Positions 8,743 through 15,378 of a stretch of DNA of 38,433 bases are shown here, one piece after another (the first letter of the stretch is position 1; each line of letters opens with the position of its first letter). The stretch covers positions 1 to 38,433 of the forward strand of contig JADLHE010000155.1 of assembly GCA_020848965.1 (NCBI GenBank), written 5' to 3'. The stretch is from Saprospiraceae bacterium (GTDB lineage Bacteria; Bacteroidota; Bacteroidia; Chitinophagales; Saprospiraceae). Made by a program: the position numbers and the translations under genes. The notes below the pieces were generated by a model. That model made no database searches and was not told the DNA's origin. It worked only from the letters and a program-made list of their open reading frames with translations.

Positions 8743-10299
8743 TTACAGCGGCACATTTCCGTGTTTCCGCCTTGGCCTGTCCACCACCTTGTTTTCCAGC
8801 ATGGCAAACGCCTTGATGAGCTTCCGCCTCGTGTCCTTTGGGTCAATCACCTCGTCAATAAAGCCACGTTGCGCAGCACGGTAGGGATTGGCGAAGGTCG
8901 CTTGGTATTCCCGCTCCTTTTCGGCCAGCAGTACAGCGGGGTCGGCGGCAGCGTCAATTTCCTTTTTGAAAATGATTTCCGAAGCGCCCTTTGCGCCCAT
9001 CACGGCGATTTCGGCGGTGGGCCAGGCGAAGTTCATGTCGGCACCGATGTGCTTGGAGTTCATCACGTCGTAGGCCCCGCCATAGGCTTTGCGGGTAATG
9101 ACCGTGACCCGTGGCACGGTGGCCTCGCTGAAGGCGTAGAGCAGCTTCGCCCCGTTGGTGATGATGCCGTTCCACTCTTGGTCGGTGCCGGGCAGGAAGC
9201 CGGGCACATCCTCCAGCACCAGCAGCGGGATGTTGAAGCAGTCGCAGAAACGCACGAAACGAGCACCCTTTCGGCTTGAGTTCACATCCAATACCCCGGC
9301 GAGGCTGATGGGCTGGTTGCCGATGATGCCGATACTGCGACCTGCCAGCCGACCGAAGCCGACGACGATGTTCTCGGCCCATTCCCCGTGTATTTCAAAG
9401 AAGCCGTCCTCGTCCCCTTGCGGCTTGTCCAAAATGCCAGCGATGACCTCCCGCATGTCGTAGGGTTGGTTGGCGTTTTCGGGGATGAGGTCGTTGAGTT
9501 GCGGGCGCAGTTCGTCGCCGATTTCAAAGGCCAGCCGGGGCGTTTTTTCCTCGCAGTTCTGCGGGATGTACGACAGCAGCCGCTTTATTTTTTCGATGCA
9601 CTCCAGTTCGTTCACGGCGGTGAGGTGCGTCACGCCGGACTTAGTGGCGTGGGTGTGCGCCCCGCCAAGTTCCTCCGAGGTCACTTCCTCGTTGGTCACG
9701 GTCTTTACCACGTTGGGGCCGGTGACGAACATATAGCTGGTGTGCTCCACCATGATGGTGAAATCGGTCATGGCCGGGGAGTAAACCGCCCCGCCAGCGC
9801 AAGGCCCCATGATGGCCGAAATCTGCGGGATGACGCCGCTGCTGCGCACGTTCCGATAAAATATATCGGCGTAGCCACCCAAGGAGTTGACGCCTTCTTG
9901 GATGCGGGCGCCACCGGAGTCGTTCAGGCCGATGACGGGTGCGCCGTTCTTCACGGCCAAGTCCATGATTTTGCAAATCTTCTCGGCGTGCGTCTCCGAC
10001 AGCGAGCCGCCAAAGACCGTGAAGTCCTGCGCAAAGACATAAACCAAACGCCCATGCACCGTGCCGTAGCCCGTGACCACGCCGTCGCCGAGCACGATTT
10101 GCTCCTGCATCCCGAAGTCGTCGCAGCGGTGGGTGACGAACATGCCGATTTCTTCAAAAGACCCCGCATCGAGCAGGAAGTAGATGCGCTCACGGGCCGT
10201 CAGTTTGCCCTTTTGATGTTGCGCAGCAATGCGTTTTTCGCCGCCGCCGAGCTGTGCCTCGGCTATTTTTTGGTTGAGTTGTTCGAGTTTGTGGTGCAT
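8743..10299 (-). CDS. Acyl-CoA carboxylase carboxyltransferase (propionyl-CoA carboxylase beta type)
   Basis: Biotin-dependent carboxyltransferase subunit of 518 residues, the usual PccB/MmdA length. Both crotonase-fold halves are visible. The N-terminal half carries [13 protein letters not shown] and the glycine-rich oxyanion loop [12 protein letters not shown]. The C-terminal half carries [15 protein letters not shown] and AYGGAYDVM. The C-terminus ([11 protein letters not shown]) is the ending typical of PccB. It should transfer carboxyl from biotin to propionyl-CoA (methylmalonyl-CoA pathway) or act in a methylmalonyl-CoA decarboxylase; sequence alone does not separate these. No biotin carboxylase or biotin carrier gene is in the window, so partners must be elsewhere. 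The acyl-CoA dehydrogenase and thiolase in the window fit branched or odd-chain acyl degradation, but they are not in one operon. Confidence 0.93.
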   Translation of the reverse strand: MHHKLEQLNQKIAEAQLGGGEKRIAAQHQKGKLTARERIYFLLDAGSFEEIGMFVTHRCDDFGMQEQIVLGDGVVTGYGTVHGRLVYVFAQDFTVFGGSLSETHAEKICKIMDLAVKNGAPVIGLNDSGGARIQEGVNSLGGYADIFYRNVRSSGVIPQISAIMGPCAGGAVYSPAMTDFTIMVEHTSYMFVTGPNVVKTVTNEEVTSEELGGAHTHATKSGVTHLTAVNELECIEKIKRLLSYIPQNCEEKTPRLAFEIGDELRPQLNDLIPENANQPYDMREVIAGILDKPQGDEDGFFEIHGEWAENIVVGFGRLAGRSIGIIGNQPISLAGVLDVNSSRKGARFVRFCDCFNIPLLVLEDVPGFLPGTDQEWNGIITNGAKLLYAFSEATVPRVTVITRKAYGGAYDVMNSKHIGADMNFAWPTAEIAVMGAKGASEIIFKKEIDAAADPAVLLAEKEREYQATFANPYRAAQRGFIDEVIDPKDTRRKLIKAFAMLENKVVDRPRRKHGNVPL

Positions 10300-10305
10300 G
10301 ATTTT

Positions 10306-10360
10306 GATTTACGATTGGGGGATTTACGATTAGGGGATATTGATTGTCTATGCAATCAAT
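10306..10360 (-). repeat. Leader of the carboxyltransferase gene: tandem 15-base repeat plus 8-bp inverted repeat
   Basis: GATTTACGATTGGGG (10306-10320) is directly repeated as GATTTACGATTAGGGG (10321-10336). This is followed by ATTGATTG (10339-10346) and its exact complement CAATCAAT (10353-10360), six bases apart. The element lies just upstream of the start at 10299. A possible -7 box (TATCTTTA on the minus strand, plus-strand 10368-10375) lies outside it. It could be an operator or a leader structure; neither is shown. Confidence 0.5.
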
Positions 10361-10380
10361 TCTGCGGTAAAGATATTGAA

Positions 10381-10613
10381 AGTTGGCAGCTTGTCCGCCT
10401 TTGGCGGGTTCGACAGTTCGCAGGTCTTGTCCCGATTCCTCGGGAGGGCAGTCAGTCAGCAGTCGGTTAGCAAAGCTTGCTAAAATGAAAAGGGCGAAGT
10501 CGTTTTAACAACTTCGCCCTTTTGCAATATTCTAAAACAATTTAGCTGATTAGCAGCACCGGACTGCCAACTGCCAACTGTCGAACCCGCCAAAGGCGGA
10601 CAAGCTGCCAACT
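10381..10613. repeat. 38-bp perfect inverted repeat pair bracketing a terminator
   Basis: The 38 bases at 10381-10418 are the exact reverse complement of 10576-10613. Each arm itself contains a small hairpin (CCGCC TTT GGCGG). Between the arms lie another small hairpin (CCCGA TTCC TCGGG, 10431-10444) and the terminator at 10488-10523. The right arm ends four bases from the stop of the gene at 10618. The arrangement resembles a bacterial interspersed mosaic element (paired REP-like palindromes) or the ends of a tiny non-coding insertion of about 233 bases. No open reading frame of note lies inside, and I see no flanking target duplication. Confidence 0.85.
10488..10523 (-). terminator. Terminator of the bifunctional nuclease/UVR gene
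   Basis: A perfect 13-bp stem (10488-10500 with 10511-10523, core AGGGCGAAGT) with a 10-base loop. The A/T ends of the stem provide a T-run in either direction. In context it ends transcription of the minus-strand gene stopping at 10618. Confidence 0.8.
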
Positions 10614-10617
10614 CAAA

Positions 10618-11247
10618 TCACCCCTCCTCTTTCCTTCGGTTGATTTCGTCCCGAATCTTGGCGGCCTGCTCGTAGTCTTCCTTGCCGAGCACGTCTTCCA
10701 GCAGGCGGGTCAGTTCTTCGACGGAATAGGTGTTGAGCGCCGCCGCTTTTGCTGGGCGCTGTTTGGGGGAGGAGGAAGTGCCGCTGCTGCCGCTGCGGGT
10801 CGTGGACGCTTTCTTGGTGGTACTGCTGCCCTCTGGCTCTTCCAGTACCACGCCGGCGGCATCCAAGATGAATTCGTAGGTGTAAATGGGGCAGTTGAAA
10901 CGCACGGCCATTGCCAAGGCATCGGAGGTGCGGGAGTCAATTTCATAGACCTCGCCATTGCGTTCGCAGACCAAGCGGGCATAAAAAATGCCGTCGAGCA
11001 AGTTGTTGATAATCACCTCTTTAAGGTCAATGCTGAACGTTTCGAAGGCGTTTTTGAAAAGGTCGTGCGTCAGTGGGCGGTTGGGGGCCATGCGCTCCAT
11101 GGCCACGGCGATGGCCTGTGCCTCGAAGCCGCCGATGACGATGGGCAGGCGGCGGGTGCCATGTTGTTCGCCCAGTACCACCGCATAATTATGCGATTGC
11201 GTAACGCTATGGGACAGGGCCACTATATCGAGTTCTATTTTTTTCAT
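10618..11247 (-). CDS. Bifunctional nuclease family (DUF151) protein with C-terminal UVR motif
   Basis: Protein of 209 residues starting at MKKIELDIVALSHS (11247). The open frame continues upstream to 11556, but that part is AT-rich, repeat-bearing and unlike any protein, so the internal start is chosen. Residues about 1-140 form the bifunctional nuclease domain: VVLGEQHGTRRLPIVIGG, then EAQAIAVAMERM, and IDSRTSDALAMAVR with its conserved DALA. The last 35 or so residues (SVEELTRLLEDVLGKEDYE, then AAKIRDEINRRK) are a UvrB/UvrC interaction (UVR) motif, preceded by a Ser/Thr/Lys-rich linker. Plant and bacterial relatives have been reported to cut DNA and RNA. The UVR motif suggests a link to repair or to Clp-type partners, but this is inference. 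A TGAATGA triplet repeat lies in its leader. Confidence 0.87.
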   Translation of the reverse strand: MKKIELDIVALSHSVTQSHNYAVVLGEQHGTRRLPIVIGGFEAQAIAVAMERMAPNRPLTHDLFKNAFETFSIDLKEVIINNLLDGIFYARLVCERNGEVYEIDSRTSDALAMAVRFNCPIYTYEFILDAAGVVLEEPEGSSTTKKASTTRSGSSGTSSSPKQRPAKAAALNTYSVEELTRLLEDVLGKEDYEQAAKIRDEINRRKEEG

Positions 11248-11266
11248 TGAAGCCAAAGGTGTTTTG

Positions 11267-11287
11267 TGAATGATGAATGATGAATGA
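11267..11287 (-). repeat. Triplicated TGAATGA in the leader of the DUF151 gene
   Basis: Three exact head-to-tail copies of TGAATGA at 11267, 11274 and 11281, followed by a degenerate fourth (TAAATGC). They begin 20 bases upstream of the start codon at 11247. This is the same kind of word-repeat leader seen before other genes in the window, with a different word. Confidence 0.7.
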
Positions 11288-11690
11288 TAAATGCTACTTG
11301 AATTGCACAACCACTCATTTTCAAAATCACTTTGGAATGGGCTTCCGCCTAATAATTCAAGCAAAAAGCCTTCCTTTTTCCAAAAAGCCTGCGAATCTCT
11401 GCTTTTCTGTTGAAACCAACAATTTTCAACAACCGAAATATGCGGGTTTTCAACTTTCAAATGGGTACTTAGCCACAAGGGCCTTATTTTTTGTAAAATT
11501 AAGCAAATTGAATGAATTGGATAAAAAATCAATCTTGCCCCTTTCCTGCCCTGCAATAAAAAAGGCCTTTTTCAAGGCCAATTTTCCATGCTTTTGTTTC
11601 AATCCAAACCAATCCTCAATTTTATTTTTTGTCACAATAGGATTCAAAAATGAAGTTTTATTGAAATTTTGAAACAAATTGATTTCAAAA

Positions 11691-11858
11691 ATTCATTCCC
11701 TGTGATTCAATATTCATTCCCGATGATTTACAATTGACTCCCGATGATTCACATTTCATTCCCCGTCATCAATATACCATGTTTTGTTTCCAGCGAGTCA
11801 TTCCCGAAGGACAACTATTCACTCCCGAAGGCCAATAAATGATTCCTGAAGCTTCGGG
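11691..11858. repeat. Degenerate tandem array with exact 21-base period
   Basis: Eight consecutive 21-base registers start at 11691, 11712, 11733, 11754, 11775, 11796, 11817 and 11838. Seven of them share a core like ATTCATTCCCGATGATTC or ATTCACTCCCGAAGG; the register at 11775-11795 has diverged beyond recognition but keeps the 21-base length. Units 1-4 favour CCCGATGATT and units 6-8 favour CCCGAAGG. Some frames contain stops (the first unit reads TGA in frame 1), so it is not coding. It is not a CRISPR: there are no unique spacers between conserved repeats. A 21-base period is two helical turns, so the shared cores lie on one face of the DNA. Confidence 0.75.
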
Positions 11859-11871
11859 AATCATTTATTGG
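11832..11871. repeat. 40-base palindrome at the end of the 21-base array
   Basis: CCAATAAATGATTCC (11832-11846) is exactly complementary to 11857-11871. The centre TGAAGCTTCG closes the palindrome, with the perfect 8-base palindrome GAAGCTTC and a single T-G wobble pair. It overlaps the last unit of the array and lies 80 bases downstream of the stop of the peptidase gene. No T-run follows on the minus strand, so it is not a standard terminator, though it could stabilise the 3' end of that mRNA. Confidence 0.8.
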
Positions 11872-11950
11872 TCTTCGATAATGAATTATTGGACACAGGG
11901 CATTGCAAATTAAACACAAGAAATTGCAAATTGAGCAGCGAGAATGGCCC

Positions 11951-13531
11951 TTATTTATCAATCTCAATCACCGTGGCCACCACGTTCTTGCCGTTCAGTT
12001 CGCAACTGAACTCCACGGCGTCGGGGGAGGCAAATTTCACGTTGGGCACCTCCTGCTGTGCGATGGCCTCCCGCACCTTGCCGAGGTAGCTGCCCTGTCG
12101 GCTGTTGTTGATGCGGCCATTGAGTTCGTTCCAGTCGAGCTGCGTCTTGCTCACCACCACGGCGATATAGTCCCGCTTGCCCTTGTCGTCGGGCGTCATG
12201 GAGTGGTCCTTCGGAAACAGGCGGGTGCCCGTGATGCCGCAGTAGGGCGAGTGCTTTTCGGTGTAAGGGAAGAGCACGTAGCTGCTGCCATCCACCTCCT
12301 GCCCGAACACATAGACATAACACTCGATGCTGTTCGTGATGGCCACCTTGAACTTCGTGCCCAGCTTCATCGGCGAGCGGGTGCGGAAGGTGCGGTCGCC
12401 AGCAGCTGCGAGCGGGATGAGCGTTTGCGAAGCATTGTCCACCAGCCCGAATTTCACCATCAGCTTGTTCTGGTCGTATTTGGCGGCGTCGCCCATTGGG
12501 TAAAGGCCGTAGGCCTCCTTCGTGAAGGTTTGGAAGGCTTCGTAGGGCACCCAAGCAATGCCGTTGTTGCCCCACTCCGGCCCCCAAGAGTTCATGATTT
12601 GCACCATCTCCTTGTCGTCGTCGTAGCCGATGACGCACATGGCGTGGCCGCTGAAGCCCTGGCCAGAGTAGTCACGTTGCGTTGGCTGCCAGACGCTGCG
12701 CCCCACCATATTGTGCATGAAGGTACCGCCCACCATCATGCCGATGACCACGGGTGCGCCTTGCGCAATGTGCTGCTTCACGCCCTGCATGTCGAGGCCG
12801 TAGTCGTCGCCGCTGTTGCTGAGGCGGTTATAGCCTTTCGTGCGGAACTGGCTGGCCTCCGTGGCCATGCTCTGGGTTGGCTGGCGGGAGCAGTCGCTGT
12901 CGTCGTAGCCGAACTTGCTGAAGGGGAGGTCGCCATGCTCGTGCAGGGTGGCCATTGCATTCTGCATATAAGCACCTTGGCAGCCGTCGAGGGCAATCTG
13001 GTTGTACAAATAAGACGGGCTGAACACCACGCTGTTCGGGTCGGCACCCGTAGCCCTTGCTTGCAGGATGGTGCGGGCGGCATAGCTGCTGGCCCAGCCC
13101 ACGCAGGAGCCTTGGTTGCCCTGGTGCATCCGCTTGGGCGCATATTTCAGCAGCGAGGCCGACACGGGCAGTTGGTTCTCCGCCCCGCCATAGCTCGTTG
13201 CCAGCGGCTCGAACACTTCGGCTTTGTCGTATTCCGCTTCGCTCAAGGTGGCCCCAAAGGTGAACTGGCTGCTCTCCTCGTCGCCGCCAATCAAATCGCC
13301 CTCTCCCCCGCCCGACAAATCGCCGCAGCCGCCGCTCATGAAGTACCAGACGGCCACGCCCGCCAGCACCAGTAGCAGTAGCTTGGGTTTTTTGAATAAA
13401 AAGCCAAGGGCAAGCGGGGCAAGCTGCATCAGCCCACCGAGGCCACCGCCGCCCGTGTTGCGGTTTTGGTTTGAGTTTTCTTCCCTGCGGCGCCCCGGTT
13501 GTTCGGGGTCTTCTTCCATTCTGATTGGCAT
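11951..13531 (-). CDS. Membrane-anchored papain-like (C1A) cysteine peptidase with DUF4384-like C-terminal domain
   Basis: Protein of 526 residues. The start at 13531 (MPIRMEEDPEQPG) is chosen because a good promoter lies between it and the longer open frame reaching 13624. A charged, Asn/Gly-rich N-terminus leads to one membrane segment (about 50-70, PKLLLLVLAGVAVWYF) and a Gly-rich linker. The peptidase domain has the oxyanion Gln and nucleophile in QGNQGSCVGWASS (Cys143), the histidine in SGHAMCVIGYDDD (His296) and the asparagine in NSWGPEWG (Asn314), a complete papain triad. No inhibitory propeptide is obvious. The last 150 residues (around FKVAITNSIECYVYVFGQ and KGKRDYIAVVVS) resemble DUF4384, found fused to peptidases and other enzymes in Bacteroidota. 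Topology predicts the peptidase outside the cytoplasmic membrane. Substrate unknown. Confidence 0.88.
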   Translation of the reverse strand: MPIRMEEDPEQPGRRREENSNQNRNTGGGGLGGLMQLAPLALGFLFKKPKLLLLVLAGVAVWYFMSGGCGDLSGGGEGDLIGGDEESSQFTFGATLSEAEYDKAEVFEPLATSYGGAENQLPVSASLLKYAPKRMHQGNQGSCVGWASSYAARTILQARATGADPNSVVFSPSYLYNQIALDGCQGAYMQNAMATLHEHGDLPFSKFGYDDSDCSRQPTQSMATEASQFRTKGYNRLSNSGDDYGLDMQGVKQHIAQGAPVVIGMMVGGTFMHNMVGRSVWQPTQRDYSGQGFSGHAMCVIGYDDDKEMVQIMNSWGPEWGNNGIAWVPYEAFQTFTKEAYGLYPMGDAAKYDQNKLMVKFGLVDNASQTLIPLAAAGDRTFRTRSPMKLGTKFKVAITNSIECYVYVFGQEVDGSSYVLFPYTEKHSPYCGITGTRLFPKDHSMTPDDKGKRDYIAVVVSKTQLDWNELNGRINNSRQGSYLGKVREAIAQQEVPNVKFASPDAVEFSCELNGKNVVATVIEIDK

Positions 13532-13563
13532 AGCGAATGTTTTTATTGGTGAAAAATGTGGGG

Positions 13564-13596
13564 GAAAGGTAGTGAAAAACCTAGTTACCAACCAAA
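13564..13596 (-). promoter_or_regulatory. Candidate promoter of the C1 peptidase gene
   Basis: On the minus strand, TTTG (plus-strand 13593-13596) is followed after 21 bases by TACCTTTC (plus-strand 13564-13571). This matches the Bacteroidota pattern of a -33 TTTG and a -7 TAnnTTTG box with one mismatch at the last base. The implied transcription start is near 13557, giving a leader of about 25 bases to the start at 13531 and arguing against the longer reading frame. Confidence 0.5.
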
Positions 13597-13720
13597 CTGT
13601 CAGTTGCACGATTTGGCGGGGCAAAAATAGGTAGGAAGTTCGGACTTGGCATGTAGCAGGAAGGTTGGAAGGCTGCTCGTTTTTGAAGTGGTTGGCTTCG
13701 TTTTTGCCAAATGGAAAGCT

Positions 13721-13743
13721 GTTTTAGCGCAATGCGGTAAAAC
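13721..13743. other. Imperfect hairpin at the left border of the AT-rich gene
   Basis: GTTTTAGCGC (13721-13730) and GCGGTAAAAC (13734-13743) form a 10-bp stem with one G-G mismatch and a 3-base loop (AAT). It lies about 60 bases before the radical-SAM start, near where base composition shifts to AT-rich. It may be a recombination or attachment remnant or simply a leader structure. No matching element was found after the gene. Confidence 0.35.
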
Positions 13744-13802
13744 AGGAGTTGATGACAAGGCAACGAGACACCCGGCATAAATAGACAAACTGAAACATTT
13801 GA

Positions 13803-15257
13803 ATGAAAATATTAATAGTTAATCCACCACATTTATCCATTGGAAGCAGAATGCCAAATGAGCATTTGCCTCCGTTAGGACTTTTATCAATTGGCGGGCC
13901 TTTAATAGATGCAGGACATGATGTAAAACTTTTAGACGCTGATTATTACAATTACAAAATTGAACTCGTTGCCGAAAAAATATTTGAAAACAATCCTGAT
14001 GCAATAATGCTAGGTCATTCAGGTTCAACCTCGGCACAACCTATTATAAACGACATCTCAAAAATAGTAAGACAAAAAAACAAGAACATAAAGATTATTA
14101 TTGGTGGTGTTTTTCCAACTTATCATTGGAATGAAATTTTAGAAGACAATCCACAAATAGATTATATTGTTTGTGGAGAAGGCGAAGAAATAGCGTTGAA
14201 CTTAATAACAGCTCTTAAAAACAATACAAATTTAGAAATGATTAAAGGGCTTGCATTAAGGTTGAATGGAGTTCCTTTTAAAACCTTACAAGCTGAAAAT
14301 ATTAAAAATCTTGACGATTTCAGGATTGGCTGGGAACTAATGAAAGATTACAATTACACTTATTGGGGTAAAAGGAAAGCAGTTGTAATTCAATTTTCAA
14401 GAGGCTGCCCTTATCCTTGTACTTATTGTGGACAGAGTTTATTTTGGAAAAAATGGAGACACAGAAGTGCTAAATCACTTGCTGACGAAATAGAAATGCT
14501 TCACAAAGAATATGGCATAATTGTATTTAATTTTGCAGACGAAAATCCTTCTTCAAATCCAAAAACTTGGAAAGAATTTCTAGAGGCACTGATTGCAAAG
14601 AACTTGAAATTAATTTTAGTCGGTTCTATTCGAGCTGACAATATTGTAAGAGATGCAGAATTCCTACACCTATATAAGAAAGCGGGATTTGAAAGATTTT
14701 TATTAGGTATTGAAAACTATGATGAAGTTGTACTTGAAAAAATTAAGAAAGCAGGAACAATCTCTAAAGACAAAGAAGCTATTCAACTTTTAAGAAAACA
14801 TAATATCCTTTCAATGGCGACTTATGTTGTTGGCTTTGGGGAAGAAAAATCAAAAGATTTTTATAACAGCCTGAAACAATTATTATCCTATGACCCAGAC
14901 CAAGTACAATTACTATATGTTACACCCCACAAGTGGACACCTTATTTTGAGGACGTAAAGGAAAAAGAAATAATTTTAACAGACCAAAGAAAATGGGGCT
15001 ACAAACATCAAGTAATTAAGACAAAATTTTTAAAGCCTTGGGTTGTAATTTTATATGTAAAAATCATTGAAATAATAATGCAGACAAGACCGAGTGCGTT
15101 GAAAAGACTTTTTTTTCACAGGGAAGCAAGATTAAGAAGTGCTATGCGTTGGTACACAAGAATAGGGAGACGAGTTTGGTTTTGGGAGCTTTATCAATTC
15201 TTCTTTGTTACAAAATTAACAACAGAAAAAGTGAAAATGAAAGACTTTTGGAGATAA
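13803..15257 (+). CDS. B12-binding radical SAM protein, BchE-like
   Basis: Protein of 484 residues. The N-terminal 140 residues form a cobalamin-binding-like Rossmann fold (MKILIVNPPHLS, IMLGHSGSTSAQP, IIIGGVFPTYHW, YIVCGEGEE). A radical SAM core follows, with CPYPCTYC giving the CxxxCxxC cluster ligands C202, C206 and C209. The conserved stretch after the cluster (GQSLFWKKWRHRS) and the C-terminus (SAMRWYTRIGRRVWFWELYQ) recall the anaerobic Mg-protoporphyrin ester cyclase BchE and its relatives. The cobalamin-binding DxHxxG motif is not intact, so B12 use is uncertain. Composition is strikingly AT-rich (Lys, Ile and Asn codons ending in A/T) compared with both neighbours, suggesting horizontal acquisition. 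It stands alone; no pigment-synthesis genes are nearby, so the product cannot be named. Class firm, BchE kinship moderate. Confidence 0.85.
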   Translation: MKILIVNPPHLSIGSRMPNEHLPPLGLLSIGGPLIDAGHDVKLLDADYYNYKIELVAEKIFENNPDAIMLGHSGSTSAQPIINDISKIVRQKNKNIKIIIGGVFPTYHWNEILEDNPQIDYIVCGEGEEIALNLITALKNNTNLEMIKGLALRLNGVPFKTLQAENIKNLDDFRIGWELMKDYNYTYWGKRKAVVIQFSRGCPYPCTYCGQSLFWKKWRHRSAKSLADEIEMLHKEYGIIVFNFADENPSSNPKTWKEFLEALIAKNLKLILVGSIRADNIVRDAEFLHLYKKAGFERFLLGIENYDEVVLEKIKKAGTISKDKEAIQLLRKHNILSMATYVVGFGEEKSKDFYNSLKQLLSYDPDQVQLLYVTPHKWTPYFEDVKEKEIILTDQRKWGYKHQVIKTKFLKPWVVILYVKIIEIIMQTRPSALKRLFFHREARLRSAMRWYTRIGRRVWFWELYQFFFVTKLTTEKVKMKDFWR

Positions 15258-15317
15258 AAAACCCTTCCCACCCCAACCATTCCCCACAAAACAATCGACT
15301 CTCTCCCAACCCCAACA

Positions 15318-15356
15318 AAAAAGCCTCCGACGAACGCAAGTCATCGGAGGCTTTTT
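15318..15356. terminator. Bidirectional terminator between convergent radical-SAM and OmpA genes
   Basis: A perfect 13-bp stem (AAAAAGCCTCCGA at 15318-15330 with 15344-15356) with a 13-base loop. Ts follow on the plus strand, and As precede it, which become Ts on the minus strand. It serves both the plus-strand gene ending at 15257 and the minus-strand gene ending at 15379. Confidence 0.9.
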
Positions 15357-15378
15357 CATTTGTCGGCATGAGGCACTA

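Larger units (their letters stand above)
11248..11950. other. Repeat-rich AT-rich intergenic region, no supported gene
   Basis: About 700 bases between two minus-strand genes. It holds three tandem copies of TGAATGA (11267-11287), an AT-rich stretch with a 15-base near-palindrome around AAAAGGCCTTTT (about 11557-11571), a 21-base-period degenerate array (11691-11858) and a 40-base palindrome (11832-11871). Short open frames on both strands here (for example 11277-11672 plus and 11450-11677 minus) have Phe/Asn/Lys-rich, low-complexity composition and no recognisable features, so I treat them as chance. No clear promoter for the 11247 start was found. Confidence 0.6.

Noticed and set aside
10381-10613. 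Insertion sequence
   Set aside because: Terminal inverted repeats exist, but there is no transposase frame between them and no visible target duplication.
11248-11556. N-terminal extension of the DUF151 protein in the same frame
   Set aside because: The extension covers the TGAATGA repeats and AT-rich DNA and does not resemble a protein; the family begins at MKKIELDIVALS.
11277-11672. 131-codon plus-strand open frame in the AT-rich gap
   Set aside because: Low-complexity Phe/Asn/Lys composition, overlaps repeat words, has no start context and no recognisable features.
11691-11858. CRISPR array
   Set aside because: The 21-base units are contiguous and degenerate, with no unique spacers, and no cas genes are in the window.
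13532-13624. N-terminal extension of the C1 peptidase
   Set aside because: A well-spaced promoter (13564-13596) lies inside it, so translation most likely begins at 13531.
13803-15257. Evidence of a photosynthesis gene cluster
   Set aside because: Only one BchE-like protein is present and its neighbours are unrelated, so pigment synthesis cannot be inferred.
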